Shown here: piece by piece, positions 33,900 through 44,869 of the stretch
Numbering within the stretch: the stretch's first letter is position 1
How the letters are laid out: each line of letters begins with the position of its first letter
From: Dryas octopetala
Lineage: Eukaryota; Streptophyta; Magnoliopsida; Rosales; Rosaceae
NCBI GenBank assembly: GCA_963921425.1
Contig: OY992839.1
Span: 16,161,409 to 16,225,408 of the forward strand
Length of the DNA: 64,000 bases
Direction: 5' to 3'
Position numbers and translations under genes: made by a program
The notes under the pieces: generated by a model
Told to the model about the DNA's origin: nothing
Databases searched by the model: none
Seen by the model: the letters and a program-made list of their open reading frames with translations, nothing else

Positions 33900-36197
33900 T
33901 TGTAACAGAGAACAGTCATGATAATAGAACAGTACTATCAAGAAAAGAGTTAAAATGGTCATTTCCCCTATCACCCTCAGACTTAACATATCAACTACTA
34001 TAGACCACTTCTCTTATCAAAGCAGCAAATGCCAAAAGATTTGAAGACCCAGATGGTATTTTACTTTACAAAATAATACACATACATTCATTGCTCCCCC
34101 TCAGGGAATTCCCTGCTAGGTTTGAAAAATAGTTTTAGATAATTTAAAATCAAGGGGGCACAACACAAACCAGTTGTCAAGCTTTGTAAAACTAGTAACA
34201 TGCTCATACAGTTTTCAAAATACAGTTTTTCAGGCCCAAGTTCAGAATCATACATGTTGACCAGCCGTTAGGGCTAACTACCCTCTCACAAAAACATAAC
34301 AAAGTCCTGGAGTCATTTGACCGGGACAGGGTAGCAAAAGTGGCAATTTCATGGTTATACCGCCTAGACTGGCCTCCCAAGAAGGACAATCGACCAGTCC
34401 GTCCGTACAACCCCTCATGAGGTTTCGGGGATCGAAACCCAAGGTCTACCGTAAGGGACCTTTCACTCTCAAGTCAAACACAATGACAATCTCACGAGAA
34501 TATGCATAACAGTCATCATTCCAATCATCATAAAACCAAGCAGATATGCCAATCAAAAACATGCATCTTTATCACATAGTATTTATTGTATAGTACATGC
34601 AGGAAATCCACTAGTCAGAGTGTGTTGTCCCCCTACCTAGCGTCCAAAGCTTTTGTCTGTTCTCGAGTACAAATCACAATTTGCCACGTCGCAACGATCT
34701 CTTTTAGGTAACTGGAGTTCCTAGTTTGACAACAACTGGTGTTAAAAATGATCTTCACGTAAATCGATGACCTTGTCTGTTAAGACCAGGTATAATTCAA
34801 AGGTTTGACACTAGCGTAACTGCTAGGCTTCTCTGAATTCTTAATCCGACATGACCTTGCACCCCGAGGCAAACAGTCATGTCAGACCGTGTGATTTCTA
34901 TATCTATTTTTATTTATTGTCGAGGAGGTTAATCAGATATAAACCTACAACGTGACCAGGTCAGTGCATGGGGAAACTGAGGGAACTCTGGCTTAGTACC
35001 CAACGCCTGTATGCTCATGGACTGACCTTAGTTATCACGTTATTTGGTTATCACTGATATGGCCTCAATATTTATTAAGTTCATTTGATAACAACAGTTT
35101 AAACGGCGTTCCGTCTATAACCACAACTTAAATAACTGCATATTAAATAAGCTGAGTTGAGGGTATACCTGTTGAAGACTTCTCACGGGCAGAGTCTCGG
35201 TACTACTAGACTTGCTAAGTAACAAGATTAAAAGAGCCTAATTAACAAGAGATTAATTTAACAAAATTTTAGCAAAAGTTCGATAGGGATCAAGAAATTA
35301 CCTATGGAGCTCAGAAATGATTTTTTTAAAACTTCACCAAAACATAGCCTTCACACTACTAGACTTAAAGAGCTCGTCGCCACGATCGCGTAGGCGAAAT
35401 CGGATCGTCAATCGGAGCTCCAGAACTCAAGATAAACTCAAAACAAGATTGAAGAAGAGAGAAAGAAGAAGAGAGGAGAGAGAAGCTCTCTCTTAGGAAG
35501 CGTGCGCTGAGATGGGATGAAGAACCAACTGAGTGTGCGCCACTATTTATAGAGAGAGAGGGTGAGTCAACTCAGTGAACTCATCCGAGTTGACCGGGTT
35601 GACTTAAGTCAACTGTCACAACTTGGACCAATGAGAAAGTGACACGTGGCGTGTGCACTGACACTTGGCTGCACATGCAGCCATCAGATCTTGCTGCCAT
35701 GCAGCGATGGACGCTCCAAATCGTGCCACGTGGCGCGATATGGTGATTTCTCTATTTTATTTTTTTTTTCCTATTTTTTCCAATTTCAAAAATTAATTAA
35801 AAATAGCTCGGGACTCAGAAAAATACCCCGAAAAATACTACGGACTCGTATCGACTAGTACTAATTAACTATGAGGTCAAATTACCAATTTTCCTTTTAG
35901 AAAAATTTCAGAAATTTCAAGCTCTACAAACTAAGATAAAATGCTTTAAAGAAAAAAAAATTTGAGAAATTCATAAAATAATTTCCCAGACTTGAAATAA
36001 TACAAGACTTGCACGTTGGGTTTGTAAGTAAAAGTACTATCTTTTCAAGGTCTAACTTGGGTCAAAACCCTAGTCAAAGTTGGTCAAACAATTAAAGCTC
36101 AAGGTGGAAAAATTAGATTTTCCAACAAATAAATTCTATAAAAATTTTAAAAAATAAGGAAAAATTCCAAAAAAAATTTTGAAATTTCCGTGTCTCA
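33900..36197 (-). mobile_element. Probable LTR-type sequence (minus strand), boundaries uncertain
   Basis: On the minus strand it would start at 36197 with 'tgagacacggaaatttc'. It has a TATA-like 'ctataaatag' near 35552, then a CT-rich leader (about 35440-35540) and GC-richer DNA, the same architecture as the delimited LTRs in this window. No matching left end or target duplication was found, and no pol domains are present. Confidence 0.4.
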
Positions 36198-36898
36198 TAT
36201 GACCAATGACCATTATTGTAGCGGATGATCTAGTTTTCAATGTGTGACCCTACGTAATGTGAAAGCCAAGAATGTTTGGAATTATAAGAAAGACTTGGGG
36301 TCTTCTATTGTCAAGACTAACAATTGTATTTTGCCTTTAGGCTTCATGTGTTTTATTAAGCTAGTAAACATTAATTTAATCAGCATTTCAAGTCAAATTT
36401 GTTTACTTGTTTGTCCATATAAATTTGATGGAAGTACATAATTGAGTTCACGTATTTGTAGTTTTGGACCGATCAATTAGAGCTCGTCTGATAACGTGTT
36501 ATACAATATAAAAAATATATGCGACATAGCTTTACCACCTTAATATTTGGCTTCGGTCAGCTCATATATATATATATATATCCCTAGTCGAGTCAAATTA
36601 ATGAGCCAAAATGAAGGAAAGAACATGTAGATTTTAATTAATGAAGTAAAATTCTGAATTCATAACATATAAGTATATAAGAGCAACTTTGAACAGGACA
36701 TAGATCTAGTATTTGTACAAGCACAAAAAACATACACAACTTAATTTCATCAAGAAAAATACCACACAACGTTTACGACTCACATTACAGCAATATGTAT
36801 GCTCACATACTTTTATTTTAGGAGGCACACTCAGTCAAATGAAACAAATTAACTAGAATTCAATACTCGATCCCTAGTAAGGGACAAAAGTGAACTAA
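36198..36898. other. Spacer and 3' flank of the kinase pseudogene
   Basis: Up to about 36640 nothing is supported apart from a short TA repeat at about 36565-36581. From about 36670 the DNA is homologous to the 3' flank of the complete WAK gene (38850-39096). Confidence 0.45.
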
Positions 36899-38143
36899 TT
36901 ATCGGCCAGCATCATTAGGCTTTAATGTTTGGGCCTGAGTTTGCATGCTTCTGTCGTACTCGAGACTACCACTTGCAATACTACTCGAACCACCAACACC
37001 AACTTCACCTTTCACATCCACACCATCAGCATTGAATTTAGGTGACCCATGCAAGTGGTCAGTCTCTTTGGGAGATCGTTTCTAATCAGCCTTTTATGCA
37101 TGCTTCTCTATATCTTCAATTAATCCATCGAGCTAATTGAATACTATTTTCATGGAAGGCCTTTCCTTCCCTTTTAACCTCAAACATCTTTTTGTAAGCT
37201 CTGCCACTTTTTGGACCAATTCAAAGTTCCCCTCCTTGACTATTTCAGTATCAAGAATTTGAACCAAACGACCCGGCCTCTTCCACCGAACAAACAAAAA
37301 AGTTTGCTAGGTTTCTCTCTGCCTCAGGCTTTTCGAAAGACAATGCATGTGTGCTTGTTAGTAGCTCTGCTAGCACAACTCCAAAGCTATACACATCACT
37401 CTTTTCTGTTAGAGTGTTTGACTGAAATTATTCAAGGTCTAAGTAACCGAGTGTCCCTTGCACTAAAGTTGATAGTTGATCTTGATCTTCAGGAACCAAT
37501 CATGAAGCTCCAAAGTCTGACACTTTCGCCGTGTAATATTCTTGTACGTCTAATAGTATGTTTGTTGATTTCACATCTCGGTGTATGATCATTTGCAAGG
37601 AAGTAGAGTAGTGTAAGTATGCTAGTCCATCTGCAGTAGCTACTGCTATATTCAATCGTTTCTCCAATGAGAGTGGTGGCCATGGTCCGTCTTCGCCCAC
37701 TTTTTTATGAATGTGATCATAAAGAGTGCCATTGCTGACGTACTCGTAAACCAATATGGGCCATGGAGTCTCCAAACAACAACCCAAGAGCCTCGCGACA
37801 TTTCTGTGGTTGATTTCAGAAAGAACAATCACCTCATTAACTAACTGATTACTTTGGGTTGGGGGGGCATTAACTTTGGACTTCTTTATGGCAACATCTG
37901 TTCCATCCGACAGTTTTCCTTTGTAAATTGTTCCATACACTCCTTCACCAATTTTTTCATTGTAATTGTGTGTGGCCTTCTTAAGTTCTTCTTCAGTAAA
38001 GATTCTGGCTAGTTGTTGTTTTAAATGTAAGGCACCATTTTGTTTAAAGTACATGTCTTTGAGTCTCAGGAACTTTCTTCTCTTCATTCCGCAATATATC
38101 CAAAATATTACAATCAGTAAAACAAAGAAGCTCGCAAGGACAC
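36899..38143 (-). pseudogene. WAK kinase-exon pseudogene
   Basis: Corresponds to the last exon of the complete WAK gene (39097-40358): transmembrane segment, IGEGVYGTIYKG, VAIKKSK, HRDVKSTN and SDFGAS. It ends with the same tail (LEYDRSMQTQAQTLKPNDAG) and TAA at 36899-36901. Lesions: TGA at 37500-37502 just after DFGAS (an Arg codon in the intact copy), further stops and frame changes in the C-lobe, a small in-frame loss before FTEEEL, and insertions around HRD and before SDFG. Extracellular exons are absent upstream. It is a 5'-incomplete tandem duplicate that includes intron DNA up to about 38640. Confidence 0.85.
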
Positions 38144-38162
38144 CTGCATAAATTGAAATCAT

Positions 38163-38840
38163 AACGAAATTTGATTTTGTAGATCAATTAACTATTTATG
38201 TAAGAGCATAGTTAGGGATTACAAATTTGTATTCCAAATTTAGATCCCAAATTATTTGTCAGTATTTTATTGATTAATATATATATATTTATAGCTCAAC
38301 TTAAGAATTATTTATTTTACAACAAGTAATTAAAATACTAACATGTGTAATGACACATCATTCGAGATTCAAATTTATGATATAATTTGAGATCCATAGC
38401 ATTATAGTTTATGTAATTCTATATAATATCCTGGGGTTGGATGTCAGAAGTAGATTATTTTGAAAGAGACACATATCTTGGCTTTGTTATCTAGTGTTTT
38501 CTTTTTGAGCTTCAAAGGTTTGAAAAGTGATATATATATATATATACAGACGTACTAAATATAAATGAATATATGTATTTCAGAGAAACTTACTAAAGAA
38601 AATAAAAAGAGGAGAGAGAGCTAGAAATTACTAAAGAAAAGTAGACCCTTTTAGTTTAGTAGTTCCTTTAGATTTGATAGCCTAATCATTAGCGGCATAT
38701 TGATCATTTAGGGGGTTAAGTGAGAAAGTTAATAAGGAGGTTTAAATAGAACCATTGTTTTCAAAATTATATAACGAAGTTGTATAACTTTAGAAATTTA
38801 AATGTTACCCCCCTTAAAGTTTTGACTCATAAAGTGAAAT
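38163..38840. other. Intron-derived and intergenic DNA of the WAK tandem copy
   Basis: Words such as 'atcctggggttggatgtcag' and 'ttatctagtgttttct' match the first-listed intron of the complete WAK gene (about 41045-41130), marking the extent of the tandem duplication. No gene of its own. Confidence 0.55.
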
Positions 38841-39096
38841 TCTGAATTCATAAAATAAGTATATAAAAAGCAACTTTGAACAGGAAAGAGATCTAGTAAT
38901 TGTACAAGCACAAAAAACATACACAACTTTATTTCATCAAGAAGAAAAGTAGTACACAACTTTAAACGTTTATTGCAGCAGTATGTATGCTCACACACTT
39001 TTAATTAATTTAGGAGGCACACTCACTCAAATGAAACAAATTAACTAGAATTCAATACATGATCGATCTGTAGTAATTAAGGAACAAGTGAACTCA

Positions 39097-42000
39097 TTAT
39101 CGGCCAGCATCATTAAGCTTTAATGTTTGGGCCTGAGTTTGCATGCTTCTGTCGTACTGGAGACTACCGCTTGCAATACTACTTGAACCACCAGCATCAA
39201 CTTCACCTTTCACATCCACACCATCAGGATTTAAATTAGGTGACCCATGCAAGTGGCCAATCTCTTTGAGAGAAAATTTGTAATCAGCCTTTTCTACATG
39301 CTTCTCCATATCTATAATTAATCCCTCGAGCTCCATGGATACTACTTTCATGGAAGGCCTTTCCCTCCCTTTTAACCTCAAACATCTTTTTGTAAGATCC
39401 GCCACTTTTTGGACCAACTCAAAGTTCCCCTCCTTGACTATTTCAGCATCAGAAATTTGACCCAAACGACCCTCTTCCACCGAACAAACAAAGAAGTTTG
39501 CTAGGTTTCTCTCTGCCTCAGGCTTTTCGAAAGACAATGCTTGTGTGCTTGTTAGTAGCTCTGCTAGCACAACTCCAAAGCTATACACATCACTCTTTTC
39601 TGTTAGAGTGTTTGACTGAAGATATTCAGGGTCTAAGTATCCGAGTGTCCCTTGCACTAAAGTTGATAGTTGATCTTGATCTTCAGGAACCAATCGTGAA
39701 GCTCCAAAATCCGACACTTTCGCCGTGTAATCCTTGTCTAATAGTATGTTTGTTGCTTTCACATCTCGGTGTATGATTTGCAAGGAAGTAGAGTAGTGTA
39801 AGTATGCTAATGCATCTGCAGTACCTGCTGCTATATTCAATCGTTTTTCCAATGAGAGTGCTGGCCGTGGTCCGTCTTTGCCCTCTTTTTTATGAATGTG
39901 ATCATAAAGAGTGCCATTGCCGACGTACTCGTAAACCAATATGGGCGATGGAGTCTCCAAACAACAACCCAAGAGCCTCACCACATTTCTGTGGTTGATT
40001 TCAGAAAGAACAATCACCTCATTAACAAACTGATTACTTTGGGTTGGGGGGGCATTAACTTTGGACTTCTTTATGGCAACATCTGTTCCATCTGACAGTT
40101 TTCCTTTGTAAACTGTTCCATAAGCTCCTTCACCAATTTTTTCTTGGTAATTGTGTGTGGCCTTCTTAAGCTCTTCTTCAGTAAAGATGCTGGCTTTTTT
40201 CCCAACTTTTCCATTGTAACTAGCCAGTTGTTGTTTTAAATCTAAGCCACCATTTTGTTTAAAGTACATCTCTTTGAGTCTTAGGAACTTTCTTCTCTTC
40301 ATTCCGCAATATATCCAAAAAATTACAAACAGTAAAACAAAGAAGCTTGCAAGGACACCTGCACAAATTGAAATCATAACAAAATTGATTTTTGTAGATT
40401 AACTATTTATGTAATAGAAAGTTAAGATTAAATACCAAATATCAATAGTTTTTCAGCAAAGCAACAAGACACTAATTTTTTTTAGTTTAGGTATTAACCT
40501 AGAGCAATACATTTTGGATTAGGTCACAAATTGGTTTGCTATACAGTTGTGACTGTTTCAAATTCATAAAAATTCAAAATTTATAACGATTTAATGCTTT
40601 TGATTTAAGTTTGGGGGATAAATTGCTATAATCTAGAAACTAAACATTAAAGTTTAAGCCTTACAAATATTAAAAAAACAACAATTTAACAAAAAGGTTA
40701 TGATTGTCTGTGACTGTTTCAAATTCATAAAAATTCAAAATTTATAAGAGTTTAATGTTTGCGATTTAGGTTTGGGGGATAAATTGCTATAATCTAGAAA
40801 CTAAATATTAAATTTTAAGCCTTACAAATATTGAAAAAACAACAATTCAACAAAAAGGTTATGATTGTTAGTCAGAACTCGACATAATTATGTTTTTAAA
40901 AATTGGTACCTAAATTGAAATTTAGTATTTAAAGTTAGTTGTTAGTCAGGACTAAAGTGAAATGATATAAACATTTTAGTATTTAAAATGAAAAAACATT
41001 ACAATTTGGTACCTAAAGTCAACGAACCTTTTATGTAATTCTATCTAATATCCTGGGGTTGGATGTCAGAAGTTGATTTGTTTTAAAGAGAAACATATCT
41101 TGGCTCTGTTATCTAGTGTTTTCTTTTTTAGCTTCAAAGCTTTGAAAAGTGATATATATAGACTAAAGATAAATGACTATATGTATTTGAATGAAATTTT
41201 TCATGCACTAGTTCATGTAACTTGCAATGCATTCTTTTTGTTATTTCGTTTTAAGAGAATAGGAAATTAGATTGACATTCGATGATAAGCTTATTTTGGT
41301 ATTGTTGTGAGAAAAAAATAATATGTGAAATAAAACGTAAAGCTGTAAAGTAAAGTCAATTGTAAAGTAAAGCGATTGAGTGTTTGGTAAATTATGTTTT
41401 TAAAAATACTGTGAGTGCAAATAGCATTATTAAGGTGTTTGGTAAATTTTAATATAAAACTATTGTGGTTGTGTACGTATGATTATTAATATGCACATGA
41501 TGTGAAAGTGTCTAAAATTAGGGATAACTCTTTGTTATTTTGAATAAAAATTTAGCGTATATTAGGCAACTCAAAATTTTTATTAATAAAACCCACAACT
41601 TTCATTCACAACAGTTTTGAAAAACAGAAAAATAGTTGCTTTTCAAAATTAAAATGAGTAACCTAGAATTGTGAGACACTATAGCTTTTACTTTATTACT
41701 AAACACCAAAATTATTGTCAGTTAATATGCAAATTGTTAGGTAGCTCGTACATACCCAATGAAATCTTCAGCTTCTTTGATCCCTCATGTTTGCTGCATT
41801 TCCTCGGGTCGTCTTCGTTTCTGTACCCACTTTTACATGTACAAGTGTAATTTCCGTGTGTATTTTTGCAGACTCCATTCTGGCAGAAGTTTTCAGACAG
41901 GCACTCATCTTCATCTGAAAATTAAGAAAGGAAAACTCATATAAATATATATATATATATGTATCACAGATCAATCAGATTAATTAAATCTCTATTTTTG

Positions 42001-43183
42001 AACCTTAATTTCCAGCTGCAACAACAAATTTATGTGTTTAACATATCGTATACATATATACAGGCTGGTTCAGACGTTTCGCACATAGCACCAAGTGTTT
42101 GGTGGCCATTACAGATCTCTCAGTAGTGTAAAAATTTTTAGCACCAAGCAATTTGGCCTGATTTGTCGGCCTTTATATTAGAGTTTAACTATGGATGTTA
42201 AACTCTGAGATAAAAGCCTCCTAGGATGTGTGTGCATGTATATATAAAGAATATGGATCACCTTGGCAACCATCTGGGAGATATGGGTTTCCTTGGTAAC
42301 CTGGCTTGCACTGGCATATGTAACCATTCCGATTTGTGGGGTTGACACACATGCTATTTGCCTTGCATGCAAAATCCCCCCTCGTTTTAGCTACATCACA
42401 TCGGTCTGGCTCATAGCCAATTGCCCAATTAAGAACCATCGGAAGGAGTCTTGTGTTGTTCAGTTCTTGAAAACTTGTGTGGGAGAAATTGAACTTGGTT
42501 TCTTCGACAATGAAGGCGTAACTGCAGGGGTTAAAGTCCAATATGCCAGAATGATTGTTATAGCTACTCAATCTCACAGTACGGTTCTTCAGTCCGCTGG
42601 GGATGGAAGTTTGGCAACACCCAGCGCCAGAGCAAGAGCCGTCATCAACACTGCTACGGTCGTCACATAAGGACATGCACCCAGTTACCAACGCTTGTTC
42701 GCCTCGGAAGCCTTTGAAAATTGCATAAGTGTCACAGCCAACAGCAATGAACTTGTTTTTGGTATCTGAGATGGTATAAGGAGGCGACAACCGGAGCTGA
42801 GGGGAATTGTTTTCTGTACGCTCACCCATGTTGTCATAACAATCTCGGGCTACGAACTCGAATAGTTGCAGCTCACCCTCAGAAATGTTGAAGTTAGTAA
42901 TACGGACATTGCTCTTGGTCCAGTTTGCTGAAGGGGGTTGGGTGGTTTCGTCACAAATGAGGTGAAATTCTTCTCGCAGGTAACAACCTTCACCTATGCC
43001 AAAAGGATATGGAATTGTAAGATTACCACAGTGGGTTGGGCAGCCAGGCTTGGTTTGAGGAGGGAGGGCTTGAGCTACTGCTGTTGTTGTTGCAGCTGCT
43101 AATATTAACAAAGAGAATTGTATGATAATTAGCATAATTCCTTCTAGTAAGAGGAAAAATGTTAGCTTACTAATATTGGCCAA
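39097..43183 (-). CDS. Wall-associated receptor kinase (WAK), complete, 3 exons, 780 aa
   Basis: Exons 43183-42262, 41914-41756 and 40358-39097 splice in frame (GT-AG, each junction after codon position 1). In order: signal peptide (about 1-35), GUB_WAK galacturonan-binding domain starting [18 protein letters not shown], an EGF-like module ending CQCKPGYQGNPYLPDGCQ, a calcium-type EGF (DEDECLSENFCQNGVC), and a transmembrane segment (VLASFFVLLFVIFWIYCG). The kinase follows with IGEGAYGTVYKG, VAIKKSK, HRDVKATN, SDFGAS and GYLDPEYLQ. It is an RD kinase with all catalytic motifs present. Family role: binding of pectin/oligogalacturonides at the wall and signalling in growth and defence. No lesion was found, and 780 aa suits the family. 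Confidence 0.9.
40549..40870. repeat. 161-bp tandem duplication in a WAK intron
   Basis: Two adjacent copies begin 'gtgactgtttcaaattcat' at 40549 and 40710, with a few differences. Intronic, no coding effect. Confidence 0.8.
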
Positions 43184-43189
43184 GTTTTA

Positions 43190-43312
43190 TGAGTAAAGTG
43201 GTAGCAACTAGCAAGCATGCCTGGCCTTTTTATCTGTAGGCATATTGAACTATTGATCGATATGGAACAATAATGGAAGGAAGACTCAAGACTGGTATAC
43301 GTGTGAAATGCG
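43190..43312 (-). promoter_or_regulatory. WAK 5'-proximal region shared with the WAK-ASR chimera
   Basis: Immediately upstream of the WAK start codon on the minus strand. Closely similar to 21711-21850 upstream of the chimeric gene. No specific factor site is assigned. Confidence 0.5.
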
Positions 43313-43314
43313 TC

Positions 43315-43945
43315 AATTCATGTGACTTCACTAACATCATCCATCACCAAAGCAAAAAAAAGTAACTACTTTTTACTGTTGCTACTCTAATATCAATTTT
43401 TTAATTGAAAGCAAGATAATAGCTTTTTACTTAATTACGATATTCAACAAACTTTTTTTTTGTGATTAAATACATAAATGATCTTTGAATTTTATAATAA
43501 ATTTTAATTTAATTTATTAATTATAAAAAATATCAATTTGATTTATGAATTTTTTAAATTATACTAAATCAGTATAAATATTAACTTTTATTAAAAAATT
43601 TAATAAAAACTAGTTATGTATACAATAAATGACTATATTTTTAAGGACATTTTAATCTATTTATTACATTTTTATGTGACAAATTTTATTAATTTTTTGA
43701 TAAAAATTAATATTTATACTACTTTAATACAATTTGAAAATTTGTAAATTAAATTGATATTTTTTATAATTAATGTACTAAATTAAAAATTAATATAAAA
43801 TTTGTATATCATTTTTGTATTTAATTTTTTTCTTTTTTAATCTACTGTGAATCACAGATTGGATGGCATCATGACGTAAGTTTTGCTGAGCTCGCCTATA
43901 CTGCAATATTGATTGATATTATTGCAACTATTTTGAAAGAGACCA
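43315..43945. repeat. WAK-upstream module, copy 3 (interrupted by a MITE)
   Basis: Same words as modules at 27665, 29690 and 44045 ('ccatcaccaaagcaaaa', 'gatggcatcatgacgtaag', 'ttgattgatattattgcaac'), split by the inverted-repeat element at about 43455-43832. Confidence 0.65.
43455..43832. mobile_element. AT-rich inverted-repeat MITE
   Basis: The two halves are inverted copies: 'gattaaatacataaatgat' on the left against 'atcatttttgtatttaat' on the right, and 'attataaaaaatatcaattt' against its inverse. The neighbouring module copy 4 (about 44195-44225) runs through the corresponding position without it, giving an empty site. Exact ends are blurred by T runs. Confidence 0.7.
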
Positions 43946-44044
43946 GAACCCATGATTATGAAATCTTTGGGTCAAGGTCAACTTCGTCTCGTAATCTTTT
44001 CTCACCAGAATGTCATGCGTGTGAATTGGCTCTATTCATCGGTC

Positions 44045-44461
44045 AGTCCACGTTTTAGTCAAGATGCTGAGTCGATCACTTCACTAACATCATGCATCAC
44101 CAAAGCAAAAAACGTAACTACTTTCTACTGTTGCTAACTCCAATATCAATTTTTAATTGAAAGCAAGGTGATAACTTTCTACTTTAAATATTCCAGGAAC
44201 CTTTTTTTTTTTTTAAATCTATTGTGGATCACAGATTGGATGACATCATGACGTAAGTTTTGCTGAGCTCGCCTATAATGCATTATTGATTGATATTATT
44301 GCAACTATTTTAAAAGAAACCAGAAGGTCCAGAACCCATCATTATGAATTTTTGGGTCAACTTCAACAAGTAATTTTTTCTCACCTTAGAATGTAAATCA
44401 GACCACTGCTTAGATATGATCATTTTTTAATAACATAGCATGTTAAATATATTATAAGAGA
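44045..44461. repeat. WAK-upstream module, copy 4
   Basis: Tandem neighbour of copy 3 without the MITE. It ends at A44461, where Helitron copy 1 is inserted. Confidence 0.65.
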
Positions 44462-44869
44462 CTAGCCTCGGCTCTTTCTATTGCGCATACGTTAATTTTT
44501 GGACACATTCTATTTATTAATGTGCACCTTTGAAGTTTTTTTGTTTCTAGTGTAAGAATGTTTCATTTTTTTTTAGATTGACATCAAATTTTTTAAGCAT
44601 ACACCGTTGATTTGTTACAATAGTTGTTGTTATGTGTCTAAGTATCGGGTTCATCTCAAGTAATACATGCGAGAGGCTGGATTTTCCCTTCTGACCAAAT
44701 TGTCGTCGTACTTTGTAGTAAATGTTATCACTTTTTGAGACATGGATTAACTGAGAATGCAATTACTAAATTTATTGAAATAGTTCTCAAAATATATGTG
44801 CAAATGAGCAATAAAGTTGTAGGGAAAACCACCATAATCCATATGATTAGGTTGCTTATGAGAGACACG

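Noticed and set aside
33900-36197. Delimited solo LTR
   Set aside because: Leader and TATA-like features support an LTR, but I could not find a left end or TSD, so only a low-confidence feature is listed.
37211-37588. Plus-strand 125-codon frame
   Set aside because: Antisense of the WAK kinase pseudogene.
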